A model generated the notes under the pieces. The model worked only from the letters and a program-made list of their open reading frames with translations, ran no database searches and had not been told where the DNA came from. A stretch of 64,000 bases of DNA from Mucilaginibacter cryoferens (GTDB lineage Bacteria; Bacteroidota; Bacteroidia; Sphingobacteriales; Sphingobacteriaceae). The stretch spans positions 143,961 to 207,960 of the forward strand of contig NZ_JACHCR010000010.1 of the NCBI RefSeq assembly GCF_014205845.1, given 5' to 3'. The stretch's first letter is position 1, and every line of letters begins with the position of its first letter. Below, piece by piece: positions 52,620 through 62,467 of the stretch. The translations under genes and the position numbers were made by a program.

Positions 52620-53441
52620 ATGAAAAAACTACAATTATTATTAGCAGCTGTTTGTGTTGCTACAGGAGTTAAGGCTCAGATTGCCGACAGCGCGAAACGT
52701 AAAGTTGAACTACAAGGTGCAGTAAACTTTCGCGATCTCGGTGGCTATACCACAACAGATGGGCATCATGTAAAATGGGGAGAGGTGTATCGTAGTGCCG
52801 ATATCAGCAAATTAACAGATGGGGATTTGGTTGTATTAAAAGATAAAAAGATCACTTATGATGTTGATCTGCGCGGGCACGGGGAGTCGGCACAGGCACC
52901 AGATCGTGTTAATCCGGGAACAAATTATATTTTGGCTCCTGCCGGAAGCGATAATTTAAATGAATGGATGAAAGGTATTGCCCACTTAAAAGGCAAGGGT
53001 GGAGATTCTTTGATGGTTGATTTCTACAGTAAAACAGATTCTTTAGCTGCCAGATATAAACCATTTTTTGGCAAGTTGCTGGAATTACCCGCCGGTGAAG
53101 GTTTGGTTTTTCATTGCACTGCCGGCAAAGACCGTACTGGTATTGCAGCTGCATTATTGCTGTATAGCCTGGGAGTACCCTATGATACTATATTAAAAGA
53201 TTACGAGGCAACCAATTATTACCGCGCTGCCGAAAATAAAAAGGCTACCACCGGAATGGTAATGGCCATGCACATTGATAAGGATGTAGCCAACGGTATG
53301 ATGCAAGCCAAACCCGAATACCTTGATGCAACTTTTACAGCCATCAAAAAACAATATGGTTCAATTGATAATTATCTTAAAACGCAAATAGGTTTATCTG
53401 ACAAAGACATCAAAAAGCTTAAAAAGAAGTTTTTAGATTAA
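52620..53441 (+). CDS. Periplasmic tyrosine phosphatase
   Basis: A 273-residue protein with a signal peptide (1-19, ending VKAQ) and a cysteine-based phosphatase domain. The P-loop HCTAGKDRTG is at 165-174 (catalytic C166, R172). The N-terminal region has NFRDLGGY, the DUF442/tyrosine phosphatase family entry motif. It probably acts in the periplasm on a phospho-ester or phospho-tyrosine. Its co-location with susCD suggests a nutrient role. Confidence 0.9.
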   Translation: MKKLQLLLAAVCVATGVKAQIADSAKRKVELQGAVNFRDLGGYTTTDGHHVKWGEVYRSADISKLTDGDLVVLKDKKITYDVDLRGHGESAQAPDRVNPGTNYILAPAGSDNLNEWMKGIAHLKGKGGDSLMVDFYSKTDSLAARYKPFFGKLLELPAGEGLVFHCTAGKDRTGIAAALLLYSLGVPYDTILKDYEATNYYRAAENKKATTGMVMAMHIDKDVANGMMQAKPEYLDATFTAIKKQYGSIDNYLKTQIGLSDKDIKKLKKKFLD

Positions 53442-53492
53442 TTTAACAGGAGAGAAATAAAGCAAATTATAACCCCTTTTAACAATCAATTG

Positions 53493-53527
53493 AAATGCCC
53501 GGTTCTTCTATGAGATACCGGGCATTT
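53493..53527. terminator. Convergent-gene terminator
   Basis: AAATGCCCGGT pairs perfectly with ACCGGGCATTT between the converging phosphatase and NTPase genes. Confidence 0.88.
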
Positions 53528-53535
53528 TACTATTT

Positions 53536-56109
53536 TTAACCGTAGTTTAATTTTTTAATTGGTACAAACTCCGGTTGCTTTAAAAATACTTCTTTAGTTA
53601 ACCCGGCCTGTCTCAGCATTTTGTTATAGTCGTAATATATTTGCTTGTATAGTTGAGGCTCTTTTGCTTCAAACTCCGTGTTTTGCAGCATTAACTCGGC
53701 TATAAATGTAGCCGAAAGTTTGTGCCCAAATTCGTCGCATATTTGTACAACAAATCTCCAATAGCCATTCAACATAGAATACTCTTCATTTAACAATGCT
53801 TTTTTAATTTTAAGACCATAAAACATCGATTTCATATGCGATGTAAATGCGTTGCCTTCATTGTTGTACATATCGGCAATAGCCAGGTATACTCTATTTA
53901 ACTGTATAACATCTTTTAAGCTAAAGTAACTTTCGCCCTCGAGCAGGGTTAAATAAAAATTGTAAACCGATGTGTTTTCTGTTTCTTTATAGTTTACTTT
54001 TCTAATTAGCTTGGTAAACCTTAGCGTTTTTAACGGATGTTGGCAGATTAGCAATGAATAGCCAGCAAGTAGATGAATAAGATCGTTAGCCGGGTTATTA
54101 GAAGCCTTATTTGGTTGCGGCGGATTAAAATAAAAATGCGTTAAATCTGCGAAATGCGCTTTCTTGATTATGCCGTATTTAAAGAACTGGTAGATGGCAT
54201 CGATACAGTTCAAAGGATTAATGCTGAACTTGTTGATCTCTTCATCAGGAAAGCTTTTTAGCTTATTAATGTAAACCTCCAGCTGGTTAAATTCTAATTG
54301 CTGAACGGCTATAGCCGAAAGACCGGTATATGTAATTATTCTTTTAGTATCAGATAAATCAAATCTCAACAGCGTTTGCAATGTTTTTTTGTAGTTGATA
54401 TTGATAAACTCTACCCCAAAAAAATGATAGAATAGCGTGTCGGTACATGATTGCTTAAAGAAATTAGATATCGATTCGGTGTGAGTTATAGTCGAACTTA
54501 CTTTTTCGAGTAAACTTCCCAGAAAAATGATCAGTTCCGATTTTTCATTCGGATTTAATTCTGTCAATGATAACATATCAAAGCATTCCTGCTGGCCGTT
54601 TTTAATGGCATGGATAACACACCATTTTAATATGGGTACTTTACGCTCGTTGTTGTGAAATAATTGGTTTACTGTGGTAGTTAGATTACTATGAAAACGT
54701 TGGTCGCTATCATTTAATAACTTTACGGCAATGGTAAACTCCAGAAAATTATTGTTGCCAAACTGAACCTGAGTATTAAACTGCGAATCCACGCTGGTGT
54801 TGATCTCCCTTAAAAAACCAATGCTAAGTAATTCGTTATAAGCATGGCTATATTGTTTAATCAGATCGTTTACTTTCAGTTTATTTAGGTCATATACGCG
54901 GTTCTCGAAATTCATGTTTTCAACCAACCCTTTTAACAGTAGCATTTTTTCGGTTGCATAATGCCCTAAATAAACTTTATTAAGTATAAAGGTTGATATG
55001 AGATCATAAATACTAAAATGATCTATATCGTTAAGCGTGAAATTATCCTTGTGTTGCTTGTAATAAAACTGAAAATACAAAGGATTGGTAAAATCATTAG
55101 CTATATCTGTTGTAATATTACTTTGGCTTGCAGGATTTATCTTATGACTTAATTCCTTTATTTCCTGAATGCTAAACAAAGGCACATTATCTGTCGATTG
55201 ATCATCGGTTACAAAGCCGTTATACCATTTGTCCTGGTTGTTGGCAAGGCTATGTTTATTATTTATCCAGTTTGATGAACGCATGCTAAGCACCAGCTTA
55301 AACCATGTTTGCGTTTGATAGAAAGAAAAAACATCCATAAGTTGGTAAAGCATCAACTCAAATTGCTCGTTCTTAAACATGTGTTCATCGAAGCCATCTA
55401 TAATAAGATAAAAATTACCTTCCTTACGTTTATTAACGTCTAATAACGACATTACATCCTCTTCGGGTGTATAACCAAGCAGCGTTAGCAACCAATCGTT
55501 AAGATCGCGACCGCTTATAAATATGCTCATTAAGGCACTGCTGCTAAAAAACAGAATAATATCGTTGCTTTCTGCCTTGGCATTAAGTAGTAGTTTCTCG
55601 TCTATCCAGTGGCAAAGGGCAATTGTTTTACCGTATCCAGATGGTGCTGTAAATACGGTTCCCGTATAATCACCTCGTAAAAATTCATTAAAATGATCGT
55701 CAATAAAGCTTCTTTTTATAGTTTGGTTATAAGGAATACCCGACTTGTTTTTTAATGCCTGCAATGTAAAGTTAGTGATCTTTAAAGCCTTAGCGCTCAA
55801 TGAATCCCAATCAACATTACTTGTGCTGGCTTTTTCAGCGTTATTCTCCTGTTGTTCGCAAAAATTTTCCCATCCGTTATAGCCGCAATATTTTGCCATC
55901 ACATCAATAGTAAATATGGATGGATTAAACTTACTGTATGCAAAACCGTAAATTCTTTTTAAGGTTGTTTCACTAACAATGTACTTGGTTTTATTGAATA
56001 TAAGTGCCGAAACTACTTTACAGTCACTGGGTGTAATGCTCTTTAAATTGGAGACATTTAACACACACAATTTTAGCGATTCAAATGAATGTGATGAAGT
56101 GGCCGTCAT
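53536..56109 (-). CDS. STAND/NACHT-like P-loop NTPase
   Basis: An 857-residue protein. An N-terminal domain (about 10-88: SETTLKRIYGFAYSKFNPSI ... YCGYNGWENF) is of a kind found in large Bacteroidetes NTPases. The P-loop is APSGYGKT (155-162), Walker B LIIDGFDE (235-242), and a possible arginine sensor lies in LSMRSSNW (about 283-290). The rest (about 400-857) is helical, repeat-like. STAND proteins are signal-dependent switches, including NLR-like antiphage proteins. No effector nuclease or protease domain is visible, so immunity is only a possibility; regulation of the adjacent exopolysaccharide locus is another. Confidence 0.75.
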   Translation of the reverse strand: MTATSSHSFESLKLCVLNVSNLKSITPSDCKVVSALIFNKTKYIVSETTLKRIYGFAYSKFNPSIFTIDVMAKYCGYNGWENFCEQQENNAEKASTSNVDWDSLSAKALKITNFTLQALKNKSGIPYNQTIKRSFIDDHFNEFLRGDYTGTVFTAPSGYGKTIALCHWIDEKLLLNAKAESNDIILFFSSSALMSIFISGRDLNDWLLTLLGYTPEEDVMSLLDVNKRKEGNFYLIIDGFDEHMFKNEQFELMLYQLMDVFSFYQTQTWFKLVLSMRSSNWINNKHSLANNQDKWYNGFVTDDQSTDNVPLFSIQEIKELSHKINPASQSNITTDIANDFTNPLYFQFYYKQHKDNFTLNDIDHFSIYDLISTFILNKVYLGHYATEKMLLLKGLVENMNFENRVYDLNKLKVNDLIKQYSHAYNELLSIGFLREINTSVDSQFNTQVQFGNNNFLEFTIAVKLLNDSDQRFHSNLTTTVNQLFHNNERKVPILKWCVIHAIKNGQQECFDMLSLTELNPNEKSELIIFLGSLLEKVSSTITHTESISNFFKQSCTDTLFYHFFGVEFININYKKTLQTLLRFDLSDTKRIITYTGLSAIAVQQLEFNQLEVYINKLKSFPDEEINKFSINPLNCIDAIYQFFKYGIIKKAHFADLTHFYFNPPQPNKASNNPANDLIHLLAGYSLLICQHPLKTLRFTKLIRKVNYKETENTSVYNFYLTLLEGESYFSLKDVIQLNRVYLAIADMYNNEGNAFTSHMKSMFYGLKIKKALLNEEYSMLNGYWRFVVQICDEFGHKLSATFIAELMLQNTEFEAKEPQLYKQIYYDYNKMLRQAGLTKEVFLKQPEFVPIKKLNYG

Positions 56110-56828
56110 AAACTTAGGTTTTAAGGTGTTTTATATAGAAATTTTATGATAGTGCAAAACTTGTTATTCAAGTTGGTAAGGGGTTTCAACTTTTTTGGCG
56201 GACAATAATTTTTATGAATGTAACGATTATTAATAGCTAAAAGATGCATTTCAAATATGAATGAACACAATGAATATGTTTTTGGCTACTGAATAAGAAA
56301 TATCTGATTTTGTTCGGAATAATATTATTGGAACTGTTAATAGGCAATCATTTGTGCATTGTTAGTTATTAGTTACAAGTATAAGTCTGTGTGTTAATTG
56401 TTTCTAACTAAGTTATCCGGATATAATTATTATATAGTTGTAATACGGTGAACTCAATCTCAAATTTATTGCGTAGGCGAGAATTTAGTTGCCTGATTTA
56501 TAGCCTACAGCAAGTACTCAAACATAATGTTCTGCAAAATGCATGGCAACAATAAAAACAAACCGATAAAATAATCGCGCGCAAATAATGCGTAATAATT
56601 AAGTTAAACTAATTGATATTTAACGCTTTTAATTTGCATGTAAAATACCAGTCATTCATTTCACCTATGATGAAATGAAAACAAGTAATGTTACTAAGTA
56701 GTATAGGTTTAATTGGTGTATGGTTTATGTTGGTTAGCTAAATATAGCTATAAAACATACATCTGCAAGAGAATGTGAAATAAAAATGCGATAAATTTTA
56801 TTTACGGCAAACCCACAAAAAAAGTTAA
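56110..56828. other. Long AT-rich intergenic region
   Basis: About 720 nt between the NTPase start and the small membrane gene, very AT-rich, with no gene, RNA or terminator that I can support. It must hold the NTPase promoter. Confidence 0.5.
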
Positions 56829-57032
56829 TTATATAAGGCAACAAAGGCAGGTTACACTAATCAAAAGATGGAAAACTCCAATAACTAGCTGGTCGGATTG
56901 TTCGTCTGTTAACATGTTACTAATTCGCTTACTTTTTAAACCAGCTAATTTAACAACCCCTAAAAAACCGGTGAGAATAGCCAGGATAATTACCGTCAGG
57001 TAGGTCTTGTCATCTATTAAGGATGCTATCAT
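56829..57032 (-). CDS. Small membrane protein (possible)
   Basis: A 67-residue frame with two hydrophobic segments (about 11-30 and 49-66) joined by a charged loop (KSKRISNMLTDEQSDQ). The composition is that of a real small membrane protein, but no family is recognised. It lies alone upstream of the exopolysaccharide cluster. Confidence 0.4.
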   Translation of the reverse strand: MIASLIDDKTYLTVIILAILTGFLGVVKLAGLKSKRISNMLTDEQSDQLVIGVFHLLISVTCLCCLI

Positions 57033-57324
57033 ACTCAGATATTTGATTACTCGCTCGGTAGCTGGGTAATTATTATTTGCATATATAAATATAAACCGGT
57101 AGCTGGTATTTATCTTTTCTATTCAGCATTGAAAATTCCATTCACTTTATTCAAAGTGGCAAATGCCCATTTATATTGCCCTTTCTGCCTTAACTTTCCA
57201 CTTATAAAGCCCGTATTAAAAAACAACATCTTTAGATAATATAAGTATTATAAAAAAAGCTATTTGATTAAGCCATTTGCTGTGCGAAGAAATCCTATTA
57301 AGCTGATATTATAAACCATCCATT

Positions 57325-59736
57325 ATGAACAACACCGATATTCTGGCAGAAAAATTGGACTTCACTTACAAAAAAGAAGTTGGGCAAGGCGATTTGATGG
57401 GTTTGATTGCGATAAGTCTCAACTACTGGTACCTGTTTTTGATAAGTCTTATTGCCTGTCTCATTTTTGCATTTTGCTACATTCAATATTTGCCCACACA
57501 GTGGAATGTTTCGGGTAAAATAATAGTTGAAGACGATAAAAATTCGACATCAAAATCATTAACCAATGGGGTTAACGCCGATCTGGCGTCACTTTTTGAT
57601 ATTAAAAGCAATGCCGATAACGAGGTTAAAATCCTAAAATCACGTGGTCTTCTAAAGCAGGTAGTATCAAAGCTAAATCTTAATGTGCATTTATATGAGG
57701 TAAACTTAATTAGCAAACATGAATTGCATAACGCGGCTCCATTTACCATAACAACAGCTTATAAAACCTCGCCACAAAAAGTAGCTAAGTATAGCGTTCA
57801 GATACTGAACAATAATAATTTCAGGCTGATAAATGAAAAAGAAGATCTGGATGTAACCGGCAATTTTGGAACGCCAATACAGCTTAAAGATTATACACTC
57901 ACTTTAAACCCCACTGCAAGGTTTAAGCCGACCGGCAATTATTTAATAAAAATACAACCGGTAAAAACAGCCGAATCTGAGCTTGCGGGCAATTTCAATG
58001 TAGGGTTGGATGATAAACAGGCCACTGTTATTAATTTGCAGCTCAGTGCAGAAGATCCTGCAATGGGCGAGCTGGTATTACAAACACTGATGAAAGCTTA
58101 TCTGCAAAATAACCTATCTAACAAGATAAGAATTGCCGACAGTACCATGAAATTTATTGATACACGGCTGGTTGTTGTTGGAGCCGAACTGAACAAAGTT
58201 GAAAAAAGCCTTGAGCAGTATAAAGTGCAAAATAAGATATCAGACATCAACGCGCAATCAAAAGCATTGGTTGAAGGCGCAAATCAATACCAGGATAAGC
58301 TGAATGAAAATGAGGTGCAATTGGCCATAGCAAATGATCTTTACAAATATGTGAATAAAGAAAACGGCAATCAGGTTGTTCCCAGTTCGTTAATTACAAA
58401 AGACATGGCATTTGGTACAGCCATAAATTCTTATAACGAAATGCTGCTTAAAAAAGAGGAGATGAAATTAACGCTTACCGACAACAGCAGTTATATTCAA
58501 AATCTCGATCAGCAAATTTCCCTGGCGCGAAAAGCTTTGCTAACCAGCCTGGGCAATTATCGTAACAGTTTGCAGGTTTCGCAATCGGCCTTTAGGAAGC
58601 AAAATTCATCTATCGAAAATAAAATATCGGGGGCCCCGGTTAAAGAGAGAATCTACCTTGATTATGCAAGGCAGCAAAGCCTTAAGCAGGATCTTTACTT
58701 GTTTTTGTTACAAAAACGCGAAGAGACAGCCATTTCGCAAACAGCAACCATATCCAGTTGCCGGATACTCGACGATGCCGAAAGTGACGAAGCTCCTTTT
58801 GCTCCAAAAAAATCGTTGATATACACGTTGAGTTTGTTTGCCGGCATATTTATACCGGCTGCGGGCTTAAGCTTAAAAGAGATGCTTAATGTTCGTATCA
58901 ATTCAAAATCCGATATCGATAAACATACAAGCGTACCACTGTTGGGCGAAATTAGCCGTAATTTGAACAAGAAAAAGAACCTGATATACAACGATACCCG
59001 TTCTGTTATCTCTGAAGAGATAAGGGCATTACGTACCAATTTAAAGTACGTTACAGAAAAGGGAAAATCCAATGTGATCTTGTTTACTTCAAGTATGAGT
59101 GGTGAGGGAAAATCATTTATTTCGCTTAATCTTGGTAACTCTATAGCCCTTTCTGGCAAAAAAGTGGTACTGCTCGAGCTCGATCTGCGTAAACCGCGCC
59201 TGTTAAAAAACATAGGCGTAGAGAACGACTATGGCTTTACAAACTATGTGATCTCGGGAGAAGAGGGAGATATTGAAGAGTTGATAAAACCATCAACTTT
59301 TAATGAAAATTTTTACTTCATATCATCAGGTCCAATCCCACCAAACCCTGCCGAAATATTGATGAGCGATCACCTTAAAACATTAATAGATGATTTAAAA
59401 ACCAGGTTCGACTATGTAATTATCGACAGTGCACCGGTAGGCCTTGTTTCGGATGCTCTTATAATTGAGGAGTTTGCCGATATAACCTGTTATGTGCTAA
59501 GGCAAAATTATACTTATAAATCGCAACTTGGTATAGTTAATGATTTGTACAAAACTAAAAAAGCTAAACGCCTATACCTTATTGTAAATGATATCGAGAT
59601 CCAAAAAAACAGTATCACAGGCTATGGTCATGGTTATGGCAGTTACGGATACAACGCCATTGATGAAGAAAGTGAAAGTGCTGTGGCGCATCTGATGAAG
59701 AAAATAAAGCCGGTTTTAAACAATGCAAAATCATGA
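57325..59736 (+). CDS. wzc: Polysaccharide co-polymerase/tyrosine autokinase (Wzc-like)
   Basis: An 803-residue Wzc/BY-kinase. The N-terminal Wzz domain has a transmembrane helix near 33-53, then a long periplasmic coiled-coil (about 250-440), a second helix near 495-515, and a C-terminal kinase domain with Walker A SSMSGEGKS (about 589-597), Walker A' LLELDLRKP and Walker B DYVIIDSAP. The C-terminal tail has a tyrosine cluster GYGHGYGSYGY. Autophosphorylation of this tail controls polymer length and export. First gene of the cluster. Confidence 0.93.
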   Translation: MNNTDILAEKLDFTYKKEVGQGDLMGLIAISLNYWYLFLISLIACLIFAFCYIQYLPTQWNVSGKIIVEDDKNSTSKSLTNGVNADLASLFDIKSNADNEVKILKSRGLLKQVVSKLNLNVHLYEVNLISKHELHNAAPFTITTAYKTSPQKVAKYSVQILNNNNFRLINEKEDLDVTGNFGTPIQLKDYTLTLNPTARFKPTGNYLIKIQPVKTAESELAGNFNVGLDDKQATVINLQLSAEDPAMGELVLQTLMKAYLQNNLSNKIRIADSTMKFIDTRLVVVGAELNKVEKSLEQYKVQNKISDINAQSKALVEGANQYQDKLNENEVQLAIANDLYKYVNKENGNQVVPSSLITKDMAFGTAINSYNEMLLKKEEMKLTLTDNSSYIQNLDQQISLARKALLTSLGNYRNSLQVSQSAFRKQNSSIENKISGAPVKERIYLDYARQQSLKQDLYLFLLQKREETAISQTATISSCRILDDAESDEAPFAPKKSLIYTLSLFAGIFIPAAGLSLKEMLNVRINSKSDIDKHTSVPLLGEISRNLNKKKNLIYNDTRSVISEEIRALRTNLKYVTEKGKSNVILFTSSMSGEGKSFISLNLGNSIALSGKKVVLLELDLRKPRLLKNIGVENDYGFTNYVISGEEGDIEELIKPSTFNENFYFISSGPIPPNPAEILMSDHLKTLIDDLKTRFDYVIIDSAPVGLVSDALIIEEFADITCYVLRQNYTYKSQLGIVNDLYKTKKAKRLYLIVNDIEIQKNSITGYGHGYGSYGYNAIDEESESAVAHLMKKIKPVLNNAKS

Positions 59737-61094
59737 TGCAGGCTGTTCACACCAACTTACTTAAACTGATTAACAGGGGGCACGAGCGTTCCGTTAAGGC
59801 TAAAAAGAACATCATTAAATCGGTATTGCTTAAAGGCGGTAGCCTGGTTCTTTCTTTTTTACTTATGCCGCTTACTATTCACTATGTAAATCCAACCCAA
59901 TATGGTATCTGGCTTACCATGAGTTCGTTTATAGTTTGGGCAGGTTTCTTTGACCTGGGAATGGGCAACGGTCTAAAGAATAAACTTGCCGAAGCTATAA
60001 CTATCGGCGATTATTCAACGGCGCGCAGCTATGTAAGCACTGCCTACCTTATACTCGTTATAATAGCGGCTTGTCTTTTTCTCGCGTTGTGTTTTATCAA
60101 TCCACTTATTAATTGGTCAAAAGTATTTAATGTACAGGCTAATGTGTATCCGGATATTGCGCAGTTGGTGTTCCTTACTTTTTGTTTTTTCTGCATTCAG
60201 TTTGTTGTACAACTTATCAGCACTGTTTTAACAGCCAACCACGAACCTGCCAAAAGTGCGGCCATTAACCTTGGCGGCCAGGTGCTTACTGTACTTGCTA
60301 TAGTTATACTCATGAAGTTTAAAGCTGGTTCGTTATTTTACCTTGTTTTAGTGATGGCTGGTTTGCCGGTATTGGCCCTTATTGTTGGCAGCATTTGGTT
60401 TTATCGGGGTAGTTATAATTATGTGGCACCACGCGTCAGTTCGCTTAATTTTAAATATGCTAAAAGTCTTTTATTTACCGGGAGTGCTTTTTTTGTTATT
60501 CAGATAGGGGCATTAGTGCTTTACGAAACTGATAATATTGTGGTAACCCAATTGTTTGGCCCAGCCGAGGTAACTACGTTTAACGCGGCTTATAAGCTAT
60601 TTTCGGTAGTGTTGATGTTTTTCCTGATAGTAATTACCCCATTCTGGAGCGCCTTTACGGAGGCTTATACTAAAGGCGATCACCAGTGGATAAAAACCAC
60701 CTTAACTAACATTAAAAAAACATGGCTTGTATTGAGTTTATGTACGGTGTTATTGCTTATAGCTTCGCCATGGCTTTATGAGTTGTGGCTTGGTAAAAGT
60801 GTATCGGTGCCCATCAGTCTATCCATCAGCATGTGTGTGTATACTATAATTTCTATATGGCAAACCATACATGTTTACCTGCTAAATGGTATAGGTAAAA
60901 TTAAATTACAACTATACCTGGTTACAGCAAGCGCAATTATAAACATTCCGCTGGCCATTGCATTTGGCAGGTGGTTTGGCCTGGGAGGCGTAACCATGGC
61001 AAATACTATTTTATTTATAATAATGAGCGTTGTTTTTTATATACAAACAGGTAAAATAATTAATAAAACGGCCAAAGGTGTTTTTAATGCTTAA
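59733..61094 (+). CDS. wzx: Oligosaccharide flippase (Wzx-like)
   Basis: A 453-residue polytopic membrane protein with about twelve hydrophobic segments, of the MATE/polysaccharide-transport flippase type. It would move lipid-linked repeat units across the inner membrane. It overlaps the wzc stop by 4 nt (ATGA), so translation is coupled. Confidence 0.85.
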   Translation: MMQAVHTNLLKLINRGHERSVKAKKNIIKSVLLKGGSLVLSFLLMPLTIHYVNPTQYGIWLTMSSFIVWAGFFDLGMGNGLKNKLAEAITIGDYSTARSYVSTAYLILVIIAACLFLALCFINPLINWSKVFNVQANVYPDIAQLVFLTFCFFCIQFVVQLISTVLTANHEPAKSAAINLGGQVLTVLAIVILMKFKAGSLFYLVLVMAGLPVLALIVGSIWFYRGSYNYVAPRVSSLNFKYAKSLLFTGSAFFVIQIGALVLYETDNIVVTQLFGPAEVTTFNAAYKLFSVVLMFFLIVITPFWSAFTEAYTKGDHQWIKTTLTNIKKTWLVLSLCTVLLLIASPWLYELWLGKSVSVPISLSISMCVYTIISIWQTIHVYLLNGIGKIKLQLYLVTASAIINIPLAIAFGRWFGLGGVTMANTILFIIMSVVFYIQTGKIINKTAKGVFNA

Positions 61095-61122
61095 GCTAAA
61101 TAATTTGATCTAAACCAGCATT

Positions 61123-61806
61123 ATGAAAGATTATATCGACAAATCATTTATGATGAACCCATTGGGTGAGTATTTTAAATGGCTTAGGTGCAAATGCACC
61201 TATCAATTTAAATACTGGGGTAATCATTTGCGCATAGGCTACCTCACTAAACTGGGCAATACCACTTTTGGCAGATACAATACTTTGGGTAGTAATTGCG
61301 TAGTCCTCAATTGCAGCCTTGGCGATTTCTCTTATATCAACAGTTTTAGCTTTGTACTTAATACCACCATGGGCAGATATTGCTCGGTTGGGCCAAATGT
61401 AAAAATAGCACCCGGTAAACACCCTACATCTGTTTTTGTAAGCACACATCCGGTTACATTTAACAACCAGGCAAACCTGGTAAAAAACTACTGTACCGAA
61501 GAGAAGTTTAAAAATTACCAGCCTGTTACCATTGGTAACGATGTTTGGATAGGGGCAAACGCCATTATTATTGATGGTATACATATAGCCGATGGAGCCA
61601 TTATAGCAGCAAACTCATTGGTGACAAGAGATGTAGGCCCTTTTGAAATTGTGGGCGGTAACCCGGCGAAGTTCATTAAAAAACGTTTTGACGATGAACA
61701 GATCAGATACCTGGTTGATACCGAGTGGTGGAATCAAAGCGAAGAATGGATACAGGCCAATATTTCGAAATTTTGGGATATAGAGAATTTTGTGACCCCA
61801 GTTTAA
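61123..61806 (+). CDS. CatB-type O-acetyltransferase
   Basis: A 227-residue left-handed beta-helix acyltransferase. The hexapeptide region is at about 45-170, with catalytic-histidine context VSTHPVTF (about 106-113) and GNDVWIGANAIIIDGI. The C-terminal helix is TEWWNQSEEWI. It would decorate the polysaccharide with an acetyl group. It lies in the exopolysaccharide operon. Confidence 0.88.
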   Translation: MKDYIDKSFMMNPLGEYFKWLRCKCTYQFKYWGNHLRIGYLTKLGNTTFGRYNTLGSNCVVLNCSLGDFSYINSFSFVLNTTMGRYCSVGPNVKIAPGKHPTSVFVSTHPVTFNNQANLVKNYCTEEKFKNYQPVTIGNDVWIGANAIIIDGIHIADGAIIAANSLVTRDVGPFEIVGGNPAKFIKKRFDDEQIRYLVDTEWWNQSEEWIQANISKFWDIENFVTPV

Positions 61807-61819
61807 TTGCAGCAGAAGT

Positions 61820-62461
61820 ATGACATACTATATCAGAAAATTTTACCGGGTACTGCGCTTTTTATACTACAAAGTTGCACAAGTATATTCATGGCTTATC
61901 AGCAGCATTAAATTTTATCTCAACGGGGTACAATACCACCGGGATTTTATTGGCTTTGGCATCCCGATACTGGATGTAAATATGCAGGGGAGCTTTACTA
62001 TAGGTAAGCGATTTAGATTTAATAGCGGTAAATATCATGCAATGGGGGGCAGGCAACAGCAATGTTATTTTGTAGTAGCCGCTGGTGCCAAACTATCCAT
62101 TGGCGAAAATGTTGGGGTTACGTCAGTGGCCTTTATCTGCCACAATAAGATCAGTATAGGCAATAACGTAAAGATTGGCATCAACACGGTTATCTACGAC
62201 ACCGATTTTCACTCACTGGATGCAAGGTATAGGAACAATTACCCCGAGTTGCTGGACGGCGTAAAATCGAGGCCTGTGGTCATCAAAGACGGGGCATTTA
62301 TTGGCGGGCACAGTACAATTTTAAAAGGCGTAACTATTGGCAAAAATTCTATAGTGGGCGCGGGTTCAGTAGTGTTTCAGGATATACCGGACGAACAGGT
62401 TTGGATAGGTAACCCGGCGCAGTTTGTAAAAGAAAATCAATATGCTACAGTTTTAACCTAG
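61820..62461 (+). CDS. LbH acyltransferase
   Basis: A 213-residue hexapeptide-repeat protein. The first 35 residues are hydrophobic, possibly membrane-associated; the helix region is at about 50-200 with GAGSVVFQDI and GNPAQFV at its end. It is a second acetyl- or acyl-transferase of the cluster, starting 13 nt after the first. Confidence 0.85.
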   Translation: MTYYIRKFYRVLRFLYYKVAQVYSWLISSIKFYLNGVQYHRDFIGFGIPILDVNMQGSFTIGKRFRFNSGKYHAMGGRQQQCYFVVAAGAKLSIGENVGVTSVAFICHNKISIGNNVKIGINTVIYDTDFHSLDARYRNNYPELLDGVKSRPVVIKDGAFIGGHSTILKGVTIGKNSIVGAGSVVFQDIPDEQVWIGNPAQFVKENQYATVLT

Positions 62462-62467
62462 GTAATT

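Noticed and set aside
53536..56109. Confident call as an antiphage Avs protein
   Set aside because: No nuclease, protease or TIR-type effector is seen; only the NTPase core is supported.
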